NCBI RefSeq assembly: GCF_003044935.1
Contig: NZ_POXP01000002.1
Span: 248,001 to 312,000, forward strand
Reading direction: 5' to 3'
Length of the DNA stretch: 64,000 nucleotides
Source of the DNA: Neisseria subflava
GTDB lineage: Bacteria; Pseudomonadota; Gammaproteobacteria; Burkholderiales; Neisseriaceae
Within the stretch, counting starts at the first letter, position 1, and every line of letters begins with the position of its first letter. Positions 27,061 through 35,692 of the stretch are shown here, piece by piece. The position numbers and the translations under genes were made by a program. Under the pieces are notes generated by a model. That model was not told the DNA's origin. It was given only the letters and a program-made list of their open reading frames with translations, and ran no database searches.

Positions 27061-27339
27061 ATGCAAACAGAAATCCGCAACGGCACGCTCTACATCAGCG
27101 GCGACGTTACCGTCAAAACCCTGACTGCCTCCGCCTTTGCGCGCTACGAACAACAATGCCGTCTGAAAGAAACAGACAGCATAGACTTCAGCCAAGTAGA
27201 CAAAGCAGATTCCGCCTGCGTTTCCCTACTGCTCAACGCTCTACGCCGGACAGACAAAAAACCGACCATTCAAAACATTCCCGATTCCGTCCGCGCACTG
27301 GCCGAACTTTACGAAATCAAAGACTGGTTGCAATCATGA
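27061..27339 (+). CDS. mlaB: STAS-domain protein MlaB
   Basis: A 92-residue cytoplasmic STAS-domain subunit that stabilises and activates MlaF. The STAS signature is seen in SIDFSQVDKADSACVSLLLNALR, where the Ser/Thr after Asp is conserved. Its stop codon overlaps the mlaA start (ATGA), showing translational coupling. An AT-type near-DUS lies in the coding sequence. Confidence 0.88.
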   Translation: MQTEIRNGTLYISGDVTVKTLTASAFARYEQQCRLKETDSIDFSQVDKADSACVSLLLNALRRTDKKPTIQNIPDSVRALAELYEIKDWLQS

Positions 27340-28163
27340 AAAAAACCACCGCTTCACTCTGCCTCCTCATCAGCATAGCCTCCGCTCCCGCACTTGCCGA
27401 ACGCAATCCAGCCGACCCTTACGAAGGCTACAACCGTACCGTTTCCAAGTTCAACGACAAAGCAGACAAATACGTCCTTTCCCCTGTCGCACGCGGTTAT
27501 CGCAAAATAACGCCCAAACCGGTGCGTACCGGCGTGATCAACTTCTTCAACAACCTGCGCGATGTCGTCAGCTTCGGCAGCAACGTTCTGCGCCTTGACG
27601 TCAAACGCGCCAGCGAAGACCTCGTCCGCGTCGGCATCAACACCACCTTCGGCCTTGGCGGTTTAATCGACGTAGCCGGTGCAGGCGGTGTGCCCAGCAA
27701 TAAAAACACCCTCGGCGATACCTTCGCCTCATGGGGCTGGAAAAACAGCAACTACTTCGTCGTCCCCCTACTCGGCCCGTCTACCGTACGCGATACCGTC
27801 GGCAACGCCGTCACCACCGTCTATCCGGTTAAAAACGCCGTCTTCCACACCAGAGCAGGACGCTGGGGCACAATCGGCCTGCAAGCCATCAACACCCGTG
27901 AAGAACTGCTCGACCTGACCGACAGCCTCGAAGGCGCAGCCATCGACAAATACAGCTACACACGCGACCTTTACATGAAAGTCCGCACCCAACAAACCGG
28001 CGGCACGCTCCCTCAAAGCGAAGACGACAACATCGACATTGATGACTTAGTGGACAGCAATGCCACTTCCGAACCGGTAACAGCCCCTCAAACCGCTCCG
28101 GCAGAAATTCCCGATACAGCCAATCCCCAAACCCTGTATCAAACACCATCAGAAAACCTCTGA
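27336..28163 (+). CDS. mlaA: Outer-membrane lipid asymmetry protein MlaA (VacJ)
   Basis: The start is the ATG at 27336, overlapping the mlaB stop by 4 bases; an upstream open frame in the same phase is a shadow. The 275-residue protein has a signal peptide (MKKTTASLCLLISIASAPALA) and the VacJ pattern DPYEGYNRTVSKFNDKAD and GGLIDVAGAGGVP, GDTFASWGW. It has no lipobox Cys, unlike E. coli MlaA. The C-terminus is acidic and Pro/Ala rich. Having mlaA as the last gene of mlaFEDCB puts the whole pathway in one operon. Confidence 0.94.
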   Translation: MKKTTASLCLLISIASAPALAERNPADPYEGYNRTVSKFNDKADKYVLSPVARGYRKITPKPVRTGVINFFNNLRDVVSFGSNVLRLDVKRASEDLVRVGINTTFGLGGLIDVAGAGGVPSNKNTLGDTFASWGWKNSNYFVVPLLGPSTVRDTVGNAVTTVYPVKNAVFHTRAGRWGTIGLQAINTREELLDLTDSLEGAAIDKYSYTRDLYMKVRTQQTGGTLPQSEDDNIDIDDLVDSNATSEPVTAPQTAPAEIPDTANPQTLYQTPSENL

Positions 28164-28175
28164 TTGTTCCCAAAA

Positions 28176-28208
28176 ATAAAGGCCGTCTGAAATTCAGACG
28201 GCCTTTAT
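28176..28208 (+). terminator. DUS-pair terminator of the mla operon
   Basis: AAAGGCCGTCTGAA-A-TTCAGACGGCCTTTAT; near-perfect palindrome with T-rich end. Confidence 0.8.
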
Positions 28209-28277
28209 CCCCCAAAAGATAGCCAGTCCACCACCTTTGCTATATCATTCAACTATACAGAAACCAAGGAAAACACC

Positions 28278-28640
28278 ATGTACGAAGTCAACCGCAGCGT
28301 CTTCCTGCTTATCCCCCTCGATCCATTTTGGAACTGGCTGAAATCCCTGCCCGGCAATCACCTAGACGGCCTGACACTGGAAGACATTCAAGCCGATGCC
28401 AATTCCTACCTCGTTCGCCCATGCGAAACTGCCGACGAAGTATGGGACGAAATCGAAGCGCGTTTTGAAGATATTTTTGCTGCCGAATTGGCCGACTGGT
28501 GCGAAGACGAAAGCGAATGGCCGGATTTGGATGCCGACATTTTCAACGAATGGTTCGATATCCAACTCTCCACCGTGATTACCGACCTCGAACACGAACC
28601 AATCGCACGCGAAGAGTTCCAACCCATCAATCTCAACTGA
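28278..28640 (+). CDS. Conserved hypothetical acidic protein
   Basis: A 120-residue soluble protein without signal or membrane segment. It is very acidic and tryptophan-rich (WNWLKSLPGN, ADEVWDEIEARFEDIFAAEL, WCEDESEWPDLD, FNEWFDIQL). I do not recognise a functional family. Its TGA stop overlaps the ATG of the following thioesterase gene by one base, and that gene overlaps the next, so the three are translated as a unit. A role linked to the thioesterase or thioredoxin is possible but not shown. Confidence 0.7.
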   Translation: MYEVNRSVFLLIPLDPFWNWLKSLPGNHLDGLTLEDIQADANSYLVRPCETADEVWDEIEARFEDIFAAELADWCEDESEWPDLDADIFNEWFDIQLSTVITDLEHEPIAREEFQPINLN

Positions 28641-29023
28641 TGAAACTGACCGTCCGCAACTACCACCTTGACGGCTACGGCCACGTCAACAATGCACGCT
28701 ATCTCGAATTTCTCGAAGAAGCGCGCTGGACGTTTTTTCAAGAGCATGACCTTCTGTCCGAACTCAAAGGCATCATGCTCGTTGTTGCACGCGTTGACAT
28801 CCGCTATCGCCGCCCGTCGCTTGAAGGCGATGTTTTAACCTTCACAGGCCGTCTGAAAGACATCGGCACACGCCACATCATCCTCAGCCAAACCGCGACC
28901 CTGCCCAACGGCAAAGCCGCTATCGAAGCCGAAGTGACCCTTATGCCCGTCAGCAGCGAAAGCGGCCGCAGCATCAGCGTTCCCAAAACCTTAGCACACG
29001 TCATTCAAAACCTCGAATCATGA
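28640..29023 (+). CDS. Hotdog-fold acyl-CoA thioesterase (YbgC/FadM type)
   Basis: A 127-residue protein starting at 28640 within TGATG of the previous gene. The 4-hydroxybenzoyl-CoA thioesterase-type signature is present: DGYGHVNNARYLEFLEEAR near residues 11-29, with the catalytic Asp replaced in position by the D of LDGYGHVNN. It should hydrolyse acyl-CoA or acyl-ACP thioesters in the cytoplasm. It overlaps the TlpA-like gene by 4 bases (ATGA). Confidence 0.85.
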   Translation: MKLTVRNYHLDGYGHVNNARYLEFLEEARWTFFQEHDLLSELKGIMLVVARVDIRYRRPSLEGDVLTFTGRLKDIGTRHIILSQTATLPNGKAAIEAEVTLMPVSSESGRSISVPKTLAHVIQNLES

Positions 29024-29508
29024 AAAAAATACTCACACTCCTCATCGTTGCCACAATTGGCGCGCTTCTTGCCTTTGTCCTTATCCCCAGCAACAAAGCC
29101 ACCCCTGATTTCGCCCTGCCCGACCTGCAAGGCAAAACCATTACCAACGCCGATTTAAAAGACAAAGTTACCCTCATTAACTTCTGGTTTCCCTCCTGCC
29201 CCGGCTGCGTGAGCGAGATGCCTAAAATCATCAAAACCGCCCAAGATTATCAAGGCAAAAATTTCCAAGTCCTCGGCATTGCCCAGCCCATCGACCCTAT
29301 TGAGAGCGTCCATCAGTACGTCAAAGAATACGGCCTTCCTTTCACCGTCATGTACGATGCCGACAAAACTGCCGCAAAAGCCTTTGGCACACAGGTTTAC
29401 CCGACTTCCGTCCTGATCGACAAAAACGGAAACATCCTCAAAACCTACGTTGGCGAACCCAATTTCACCCAACTCTATCAAGAAATCGACCAAGCCCTCG
29501 CCCAATAA
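29020..29508 (+). CDS. TlpA-like periplasmic thioredoxin
   Basis: A 162-residue thiol-disulfide protein held by an N-terminal membrane helix (ILTLLIVATIGALLAFVLIP). The thioredoxin fold follows, with the active site FPSCPGCVSEMP near residue 66 and the cis-proline in VYPTSVLI. It belongs to the TlpA/ResA/DsbE group and should reduce periplasmic thiols, for example in cytochrome or copper protein assembly. Third gene of the overlapping unit. Confidence 0.88.
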   Translation: MKKILTLLIVATIGALLAFVLIPSNKATPDFALPDLQGKTITNADLKDKVTLINFWFPSCPGCVSEMPKIIKTAQDYQGKNFQVLGIAQPIDPIESVHQYVKEYGLPFTVMYDADKTAAKAFGTQVYPTSVLIDKNGNILKTYVGEPNFTQLYQEIDQALAQ

Positions 29509-29512
29509 ATCC

Positions 29513-29544
29513 AAGGCCGTCTGAAACCACATTTCAGACGGCCT
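29513..29544 (+). terminator. DUS-pair hairpin after the TlpA-like gene
   Basis: AAGGCCGTCTGAAA-CCACA-TTTCAGACGGCCT. The T run is missing, so termination strength is uncertain. Confidence 0.6.
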
Positions 29545-29561
29545 AAAACCGAAATATCCTT

Positions 29562-29567
29562 TATAAT
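29562..29567 (+). promoter_or_regulatory. Candidate -10 of obg
   Basis: TATAAT, 85 bp before obg, directly after the terminator-like hairpin. No clear -35. Confidence 0.4.
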
Positions 29568-29642
29568 AAGCAACATTTTATCCGTTCAGACACCAAGCTC
29601 CTCTATTAACAAAGGCCGTCTGAAACAACCGAATACCCATAA

Positions 29643-30806
<1,164 letters not shown>

Positions 30807-30951
30807 AAATTTCAGACGGTCTATTGGATAGAAAGGTCGTCTGAAAACATATCAACCGTATCGTGTGGGTGTAAACCTACCATGCAGATCAAGATACAAA
30901 AATATTACTTAATGAGGTATAACAGCCCAAGCCATTTAACAAAGGAAAACT

Positions 30952-31443
30952 ATGTTAAAAAAAATTTCTATTTTTATTCCGATAAGCTTATTAACTGCTT
31001 GCTCAACTATCTTACAAACAAATTCATATCAAGCCAACGGCGATACTTTTGTAACGCCCAAAAACTGGATACTGATTGATACACATGACAATCTACCTGC
31101 ATATTTACTCTCGGAAAGCCTAGAAAAATCCGTACTCACTCTACCAAACAATAAAACAGTTGTTTATTTAAGTGGAATAGTTATTACGCATTTTAATGAG
31201 GGAGGAAAAATCCATTCTTTATCTTCCCATATGATTATCGAAGATTGCCAACAACCACAGCTAACCTCTTTAGGAGGATTAGCTACGCAATATGAGCAAC
31301 CTTTACTCAGAGGTACCTCTACGCTAACAGAATCTAAACTACCATTATCATTGAAAAAAAAATCACATGCTATTGCGTGCGAATATGCACAAAAGCATAA
31401 TGTGCCGACTGAAAAAATCACATTACCAACAAAGAAACAATAA
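30952..31443 (+). CDS. AT-rich lipoprotein of unknown function
   Basis: A 163-residue predicted lipoprotein: signal peptide MLKKISIFIPISLLTACS with lipobox LTAC (Cys17). The mature part is mostly beta-like, with two Cys (DCQQPQL and IACEYA) that could pair. I know no family for it. The gene is clearly more A/T rich than obg and cysS beside it and lacks uptake sequences, which suggests acquisition from elsewhere. A run of nine A at about 31354-31362, near the 3' end of the gene, could slip and shift the frame. Confidence 0.65.
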   Translation: MLKKISIFIPISLLTACSTILQTNSYQANGDTFVTPKNWILIDTHDNLPAYLLSESLEKSVLTLPNNKTVVYLSGIVITHFNEGGKIHSLSSHMIIEDCQQPQLTSLGGLATQYEQPLLRGTSTLTESKLPLSLKKKSHAIACEYAQKHNVPTEKITLPTKKQ

Positions 31444-31521
31444 ATTATCTGTTTTTCCCATTTCAATAAAGCATACTTCTAATGCCCTAATGCATAACTT
31501 TTTTATCCAATACCAAACACC

Positions 31522-32943
31522 ATGACCACCATCTACAACACCCTTACCCGCCAAAAAGAACCCTTTACCCCCATCGACCCTAAAAACGTGCGCATGTACG
31601 TTTGCGGTATGACTGTTTACGACTATTGCCACTTAGGCCATGCCCGAGTGATGGTGGTATTCGACATGATTGCCCGCTGGCTGCGCGAGTGCGGTTATCC
31701 GCTCACTTATGTGCGCAACATCACCGACATCGACGACAAAATCATCGCCCGTGCGGCTGAAAACGGCGAAACCATCAGCGAACTGACCGCGCGTTTCATT
31801 CAGGCTATGCACGAAGATGCCGATGCTTTGGGTGTGTTGCGTCCCGACATCGAGCCGAAGGCAACGGAAAATATTCCGCAAATGATTGCCATGATTGAAA
31901 CCCTGATTCAAAACGGCAAGGCATATCCTGCCGCAAACGGCGACGTTTACTACGCCGTGCGCGAGTTTTCTGCTTACGGTCAATTGTCGGGAAAATCGTT
32001 GGACGACCTGCGCGCAGGCGAACGTGTGGAAGTGGACGGTTTCAAACGTGACCCGCTGGATTTTGTGTTGTGGAAATCCGCCAAAGCAGGCGAACCTGCA
32101 TGGGAAAGCCCGTGGGGCAACGGCCGTCCGGGTTGGCACATCGAATGCTCTGCCATGAGCGAAAACCTGTTCGGCGATACTTTCGACATCCACGGCGGCG
32201 GCGCGGATTTGCAGTTCCCGCACCATGAAAACGAAATTGCCCAAAGCGTCGGCGCGACGGGGCATACCTGCGGCCACGACCACGCGCAAACCCACCACGG
32301 TCAAAGCATTGCCAGCCACGTCAAATACTGGCTGCACAACGGCTTTATCCGTGTCGATGGCGAAAAAATGTCCAAATCGCTGGGCAACTTCTTCACCATC
32401 CGCGAAGTGTTGAAACAATATGACCCGGAAGTCGTGCGCTTCTTCATCCTGCGCGCCCACTACCGCAGCCCGTTGAACTACTCCGACGCACATTTGGACG
32501 ACGCAAAAGGTGCGCTGACCCGTCTGTACACTACATTGAAAAACACACCAGCGGCTGAGTTTGATTTATCTGAAAACGCCAACGACTACACCCGCCGCTT
32601 CTACGCCGCCATGAACGATGATTTCGGTACGGTCGAAGCGGTTGCTGTGTTGTTTGAACTGGCAGGCGAAGTGAACAAAACCAATGATGCACACCTCGCC
32701 GGCTGCCTGAAAGCCTTGGGCGGCATCATTGGCCTGCTGCAACGCGACCCGATTGAATTCCTGCAAGGCGGTGCTGTTTCAGACGGCCTGTCCAACGAGG
32801 AAATCGACGATTTGATCGCCCGACGCAAACAGGCACGCGCGGATAAAAACTGGGCGGAATCCGACCGTATCCGCGACCTTCTGAACGAACACAAAATCAT
32901 TCTGGAAGACAACGCTGGCGGTACGACTTGGCGCCGTGGTTGA
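31522..32943 (+). CDS. cysS: Cysteinyl-tRNA synthetase
   Basis: A 473-residue class I aminoacyl-tRNA synthetase. The HIGH-type motif is HLGH in [19 protein letters not shown] is exact ([10 protein letters not shown]), and zinc ligands are the Cys of MYVCGMT, the Cys of WHIECSAMS and FPHHENE. Right after ENEIAQS there is an insertion of about 16 residues rich in His ([15 protein letters not shown]) that the E. coli enzyme lacks. I believe it is shared by Neisseria, so it is probably a lineage trait. Confidence 0.95.
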   Translation: MTTIYNTLTRQKEPFTPIDPKNVRMYVCGMTVYDYCHLGHARVMVVFDMIARWLRECGYPLTYVRNITDIDDKIIARAAENGETISELTARFIQAMHEDADALGVLRPDIEPKATENIPQMIAMIETLIQNGKAYPAANGDVYYAVREFSAYGQLSGKSLDDLRAGERVEVDGFKRDPLDFVLWKSAKAGEPAWESPWGNGRPGWHIECSAMSENLFGDTFDIHGGGADLQFPHHENEIAQSVGATGHTCGHDHAQTHHGQSIASHVKYWLHNGFIRVDGEKMSKSLGNFFTIREVLKQYDPEVVRFFILRAHYRSPLNYSDAHLDDAKGALTRLYTTLKNTPAAEFDLSENANDYTRRFYAAMNDDFGTVEAVAVLFELAGEVNKTNDAHLAGCLKALGGIIGLLQRDPIEFLQGGAVSDGLSNEEIDDLIARRKQARADKNWAESDRIRDLLNEHKIILEDNAGGTTWRRG

Positions 32944-32959
32944 TTTCATGGCATAGATG

Positions 32960-32997
32960 AAAGGCCGTCTGAAACTGTTTTTCAGACAGCCTTTTTA
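32960..32997 (+). terminator. DUS-pair terminator of cysS
   Basis: AAAGGCCGTCTGAAA and TTTCAGACAGCCTTTTT; one mismatch in the right arm (GACAGCC), which also breaks that uptake sequence. Confidence 0.75.
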
Positions 32998-33010
32998 ATT
33001 TTGGTATTTC

Positions 33011-33040
33011 AAAAAGGGCGCAAACATCGCGCCCTTTGTT
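33011..33040 (-). terminator. Rho-independent terminator of doxX-nitroreductase operon
   Basis: AAAGGGCGC and GCGCCCTTT flank a 7-base loop; read leftward the stem ends in TTTTT. Confidence 0.85.
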
Positions 33041-33056
33041 TAAAACATCATTTCAT

Positions 33057-33662
33057 TTATGCGCCAAATACTTTCAGACGGCCTTCGATTGGTTGGAAGG
33101 CTTTTTCACCGGCTGAAGTCGCGATACCGCCAATCACCATTTGCGCACGCAACAACCAGCTTTCCGGCAGATTCCATTCTTTGGCAATGGCCGCATCAGG
33201 CAGCGGATTGTAGTGTTGCAGATTGGCGCCGATACCGGCAGCCGCCAATGTTGTCCACACGGCATATTGAACCATGGCATTTGCCTGATCCGCCCAGATC
33301 GGGAAGTTGGCCGCATAAGATGGGAACTGCTCTTGCAAGCCTTTAACAACATCCTGATCTTCAAAGAACAAAACTGTCGCCGCGCCTGCTTTAAACAAGT
33401 TCAGTTTTTGCGCAGTAGCTTCAAACTGCTCGGCAGGGACAATTGCACGCAAAGCTTCTTCGACAAAATGCCACACTTTGGCATGTTCTTCGCCAAACAA
33501 TACGACCACTCGGGCAGATTGCGAATTGAAAGAAGACGGCGTATGCAAAACGGCGTGTTCGATAATTTTGGTTACTTCCTCATTGGACAGAGGCAGGGTG
33601 TTGTTCAATGCATAGATAGAACGACGGGTTTCAGCAGCTTGTTGCAAAACAGAATAAGTCAT
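33057..33662 (-). CDS. Nitroreductase-family FMN oxidoreductase
   Basis: A 201-residue flavoprotein of the nitroreductase superfamily, HBN1/YdgI-like group. The N-terminal FMN-binding pattern is ETRRSIYAL, and SSFNSQSARVVVL carries the second FMN contact. It probably reduces quinones or nitro compounds with NAD(P)H. The gene lies 15 bp after doxX in the same direction, with a good AAGGAA ribosome site. An uptake sequence near the 3' end encodes part of the C-terminus (IEGRLKVFGA). Confidence 0.85.
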   Translation of the reverse strand: MTYSVLQQAAETRRSIYALNNTLPLSNEEVTKIIEHAVLHTPSSFNSQSARVVVLFGEEHAKVWHFVEEALRAIVPAEQFEATAQKLNLFKAGAATVLFFEDQDVVKGLQEQFPSYAANFPIWADQANAMVQYAVWTTLAAAGIGANLQHYNPLPDAAIAKEWNLPESWLLRAQMVIGGIATSAGEKAFQPIEGRLKVFGA

Positions 33663-33677
33663 GATCTTTTCCTTAAA

Positions 33678-34073
33678 TTAATCTTTATCTTTACCAAAAA
33701 CGTTATCCAAAGCCCATGCTCCGCCGCCGGCTACTGCCAGGTACAAAAACACGAAGCAGAACAAAACGGCAGATTCCCCCTGATTGGCCAATGGAAACAA
33801 TACATTACCAGAAGACGCGTGCGCCATAAAGTAGGCAACTGCCATCTGACCGGACAAAACAAACGCGGCCGGACGCGTAAACAGGCCCAATATCAATAAG
33901 ATACCGCCGACAATTTCCAAAATACCGGCCACCAGCATCAAGCCTTCGGGCGCGCCGCCCATGGACATCGGAAAACTGAAAAACTTGGCCGTGCCATGCA
34001 GCAAAAACAGATACGCCGTCACAATGCGCAAGACAGACAATACAACAGGTTGGAATGATTTGAGGGCTGACAT
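33678..34073 (-). CDS. DoxX-family membrane protein
   Basis: A 131-residue inner-membrane protein with four hydrophobic helices. DoxX pattern: VLRIVTAYLFLLHGTAKFF, then GGILLILGLFTRPAAF. DoxX members interact with quinones or thiol oxidoreductases. It is first in the operon with the nitroreductase gene and divergent from a LysR-type regulator gene. Confidence 0.88.
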   Translation of the reverse strand: MSALKSFQPVVLSVLRIVTAYLFLLHGTAKFFSFPMSMGGAPEGLMLVAGILEIVGGILLILGLFTRPAAFVLSGQMAVAYFMAHASSGNVLFPLANQGESAVLFCFVFLYLAVAGGGAWALDNVFGKDKD

Positions 34074-34202
34074 CTTAATAATCCTTATCTTAAATGGCTA
34101 CCTGAAAGAGGTAGGGAGCAATTTCAATAAGTGCAGTATAGATAATTCCCAGTAAGAGATATATACTCGAATTATTGATATAACGTTTCCTAATAAGAAA
34201 TC
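34074..34202. promoter_or_regulatory. Divergent control region between doxX and lysR-type gene
   Basis: A 129-bp A/T-rich spacer. It holds TATACT in the leftward direction near 34139-34134, and a small dyad CTACC-TGAAAGA-GGTAG near 34099 in the doxX leader. LysR-type proteins usually bind a T-N11-A dyad in such a spacer; several A/T-rich candidates exist and I cannot choose among them. Confidence 0.45.
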
Positions 34203-35093
34203 ATGGACACCCTATTCAGCCTGAAAGTTTTCCGCCAAGTTGTGCAAAGCGGCAGTTTTACCCGTGCCGCCGATCAGCTCGACATCTCCACCGCCATGGC
34301 CAGCAAACACGTCAGCCATCTGGAAAACACCATTCAAGCCAAGCTCTTACACCGCAACAGCCGTAATCTCCACCTGACCGAATCAGGCGAAGAATACTAC
34401 CGCCAATGCAGCTACGCGCTGGATACCTTGGACACCGCCGCCCAAAAAGCGGCAGGCGGTACTGACACGCCGCAAGGTATGTTGCGCGTTACCATGCCTC
34501 TGTGGTTTGCAGGCGGCAACATGAGCGCATGGTTGGCCGAATACCGCCAGCGTTATCCCAAAGTTACGCTCGACCTCGTCCTCGACAACCGCCATATCGA
34601 CCTCATCGCCGAAGGTTTCGACCTCGCCCTGCGCGTTTCCAAAACCCCCTCCCCTTCACTGATCGTCAAACCACTGGCCAAAATCGAATTCGTCCTGCTT
34701 GCTGCACCCGACTATCTTGCCCGGCACGGCACACCCGATACGCCCGAAGCCGTCATGCGGCACCAAGCCATCCTGCCTTCCTATACCAGTCAACAAAACT
34801 GGGAAATTACCCACCGCCACACCGGAGAAAAAGCCATTCTCCACCTCTCCCCCGTTATCCGCAGCGACAACACGCTGATGATACGCGAGCTGATTAAAGC
34901 AGGCGCAGGCATAGGCTATCAGCCCCTTTGGGCGGTCCAGCAGGAATTGAAGGACGGCACATTGGTCCAACTCCTGCCCGATTACACCATCTGGACAGAC
35001 CAACTGAATGCCACCTATGTCGACAGGGCCTTTCTCAGCGCGAAAGTGCGCAGCTTTATCGACTTTCTCAATGAAAAAATATCGGAAGGATAA
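34203..35093 (+). CDS. LysR-family transcriptional regulator
   Basis: A 296-residue regulator. The winged helix-turn-helix is in residues 1-60 (FRQVVQSGSFTRAADQLDIS-TAMASKHVSHLE), followed by a linker helix and a periplasmic-binding-protein-like effector domain from ~90 to 295. It is closest in feel to the large LysR group that controls a divergent oxidoreductase. It likely senses a quinone or electrophile and regulates doxX-nitroreductase; this is inferred from gene order. Confidence 0.9.
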   Translation: MDTLFSLKVFRQVVQSGSFTRAADQLDISTAMASKHVSHLENTIQAKLLHRNSRNLHLTESGEEYYRQCSYALDTLDTAAQKAAGGTDTPQGMLRVTMPLWFAGGNMSAWLAEYRQRYPKVTLDLVLDNRHIDLIAEGFDLALRVSKTPSPSLIVKPLAKIEFVLLAAPDYLARHGTPDTPEAVMRHQAILPSYTSQQNWEITHRHTGEKAILHLSPVIRSDNTLMIRELIKAGAGIGYQPLWAVQQELKDGTLVQLLPDYTIWTDQLNATYVDRAFLSAKVRSFIDFLNEKISEG

Positions 35094-35098
35094 ACATC

Positions 35099-35132
35099 AA
35101 GGCCGTCTGAAACACTTTTCAGACGGCCTTTA
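35099..35132. terminator. Bidirectional DUS-pair terminator
   Basis: AAGGCCGTCTGAAA-CAC-TTTTCAGACGGCCTTTAA between the convergent lysR-type gene and small secreted protein gene. Confidence 0.8.
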
Positions 35133-35150
35133 ATCAAAGCAACAATCCAA

Positions 35151-35492
35151 TCAATAATTGGTCGAGCAGAACTGTTCGCGTTTGTCCGCATCAGCGGCAT
35201 AGCATGTCAAACCCATGCCTGACGCATTGCTGTTGTTCGCTTTCGCACCCGTTTTTTTGTTCACCAAAACCTTACCGTTTTTACCGATTTCAACGGTTAC
35301 GCCTTTACCGTTTTTCAACTTCCATTTCAACACTTGCGCATCAGCATTCTGACACTTATTGACTGTACAGCCGCCTTCTGTCGCAACATTGCCGTTTTTA
35401 TAAATCACGCACTGCTGCTGGCTGTCGGTACAGGCAGCATAGGCCGCAACGGAGAAACAGGAAATCAGCGCGGCAAACAAAACAGGTTTCAT
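35151..35492 (-). CDS. Small secreted Cys-rich protein of unknown function
   Basis: A 113-residue protein with a signal peptide (MKPVLFAALISCFSVAAYA, cleavage before ACTD). The mature part has six cysteines (ACTD, QCVIY, GCTVNKC, TCYAAD, FCSTNY), probably three disulfides. A basic Gly/Lys-rich middle (KLKNGKGVTVEIGKNGKVLVNKKTG) resembles a short beta hairpin repeat. I know no function. It is a single-gene unit with about 150 bp of leader sequence before the tex terminator. Confidence 0.7.
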   Translation of the reverse strand: MKPVLFAALISCFSVAAYAACTDSQQQCVIYKNGNVATEGGCTVNKCQNADAQVLKWKLKNGKGVTVEIGKNGKVLVNKKTGAKANNSNASGMGLTCYAADADKREQFCSTNY

Positions 35493-35642
35493 GGTTTGAA
35501 CTCCTAAGGTTGTGATGATGGGTTTGTAATATTTGGAACTATACGCTTGTTTGCATATACCTACTACAAAATGTATCGGTAAGATTCAATAGACGCATCA
35601 CTATATCCATTCCACCAATTATCTAATTCGCCCCATATGATA

Positions 35643-35677
35643 AAGGCCGTCTGAACATCACTTTTCAGACGGCCTTC
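35643..35677 (-). terminator. DUS-pair terminator of tex
   Basis: AAAGGCCGTCTGAA and TTCAGACGGCCTT with a 9-base loop; leftward read ends in a short T/A run. Confidence 0.7.
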
Positions 35678-35692
35678 AATTGGTTTTCTACC

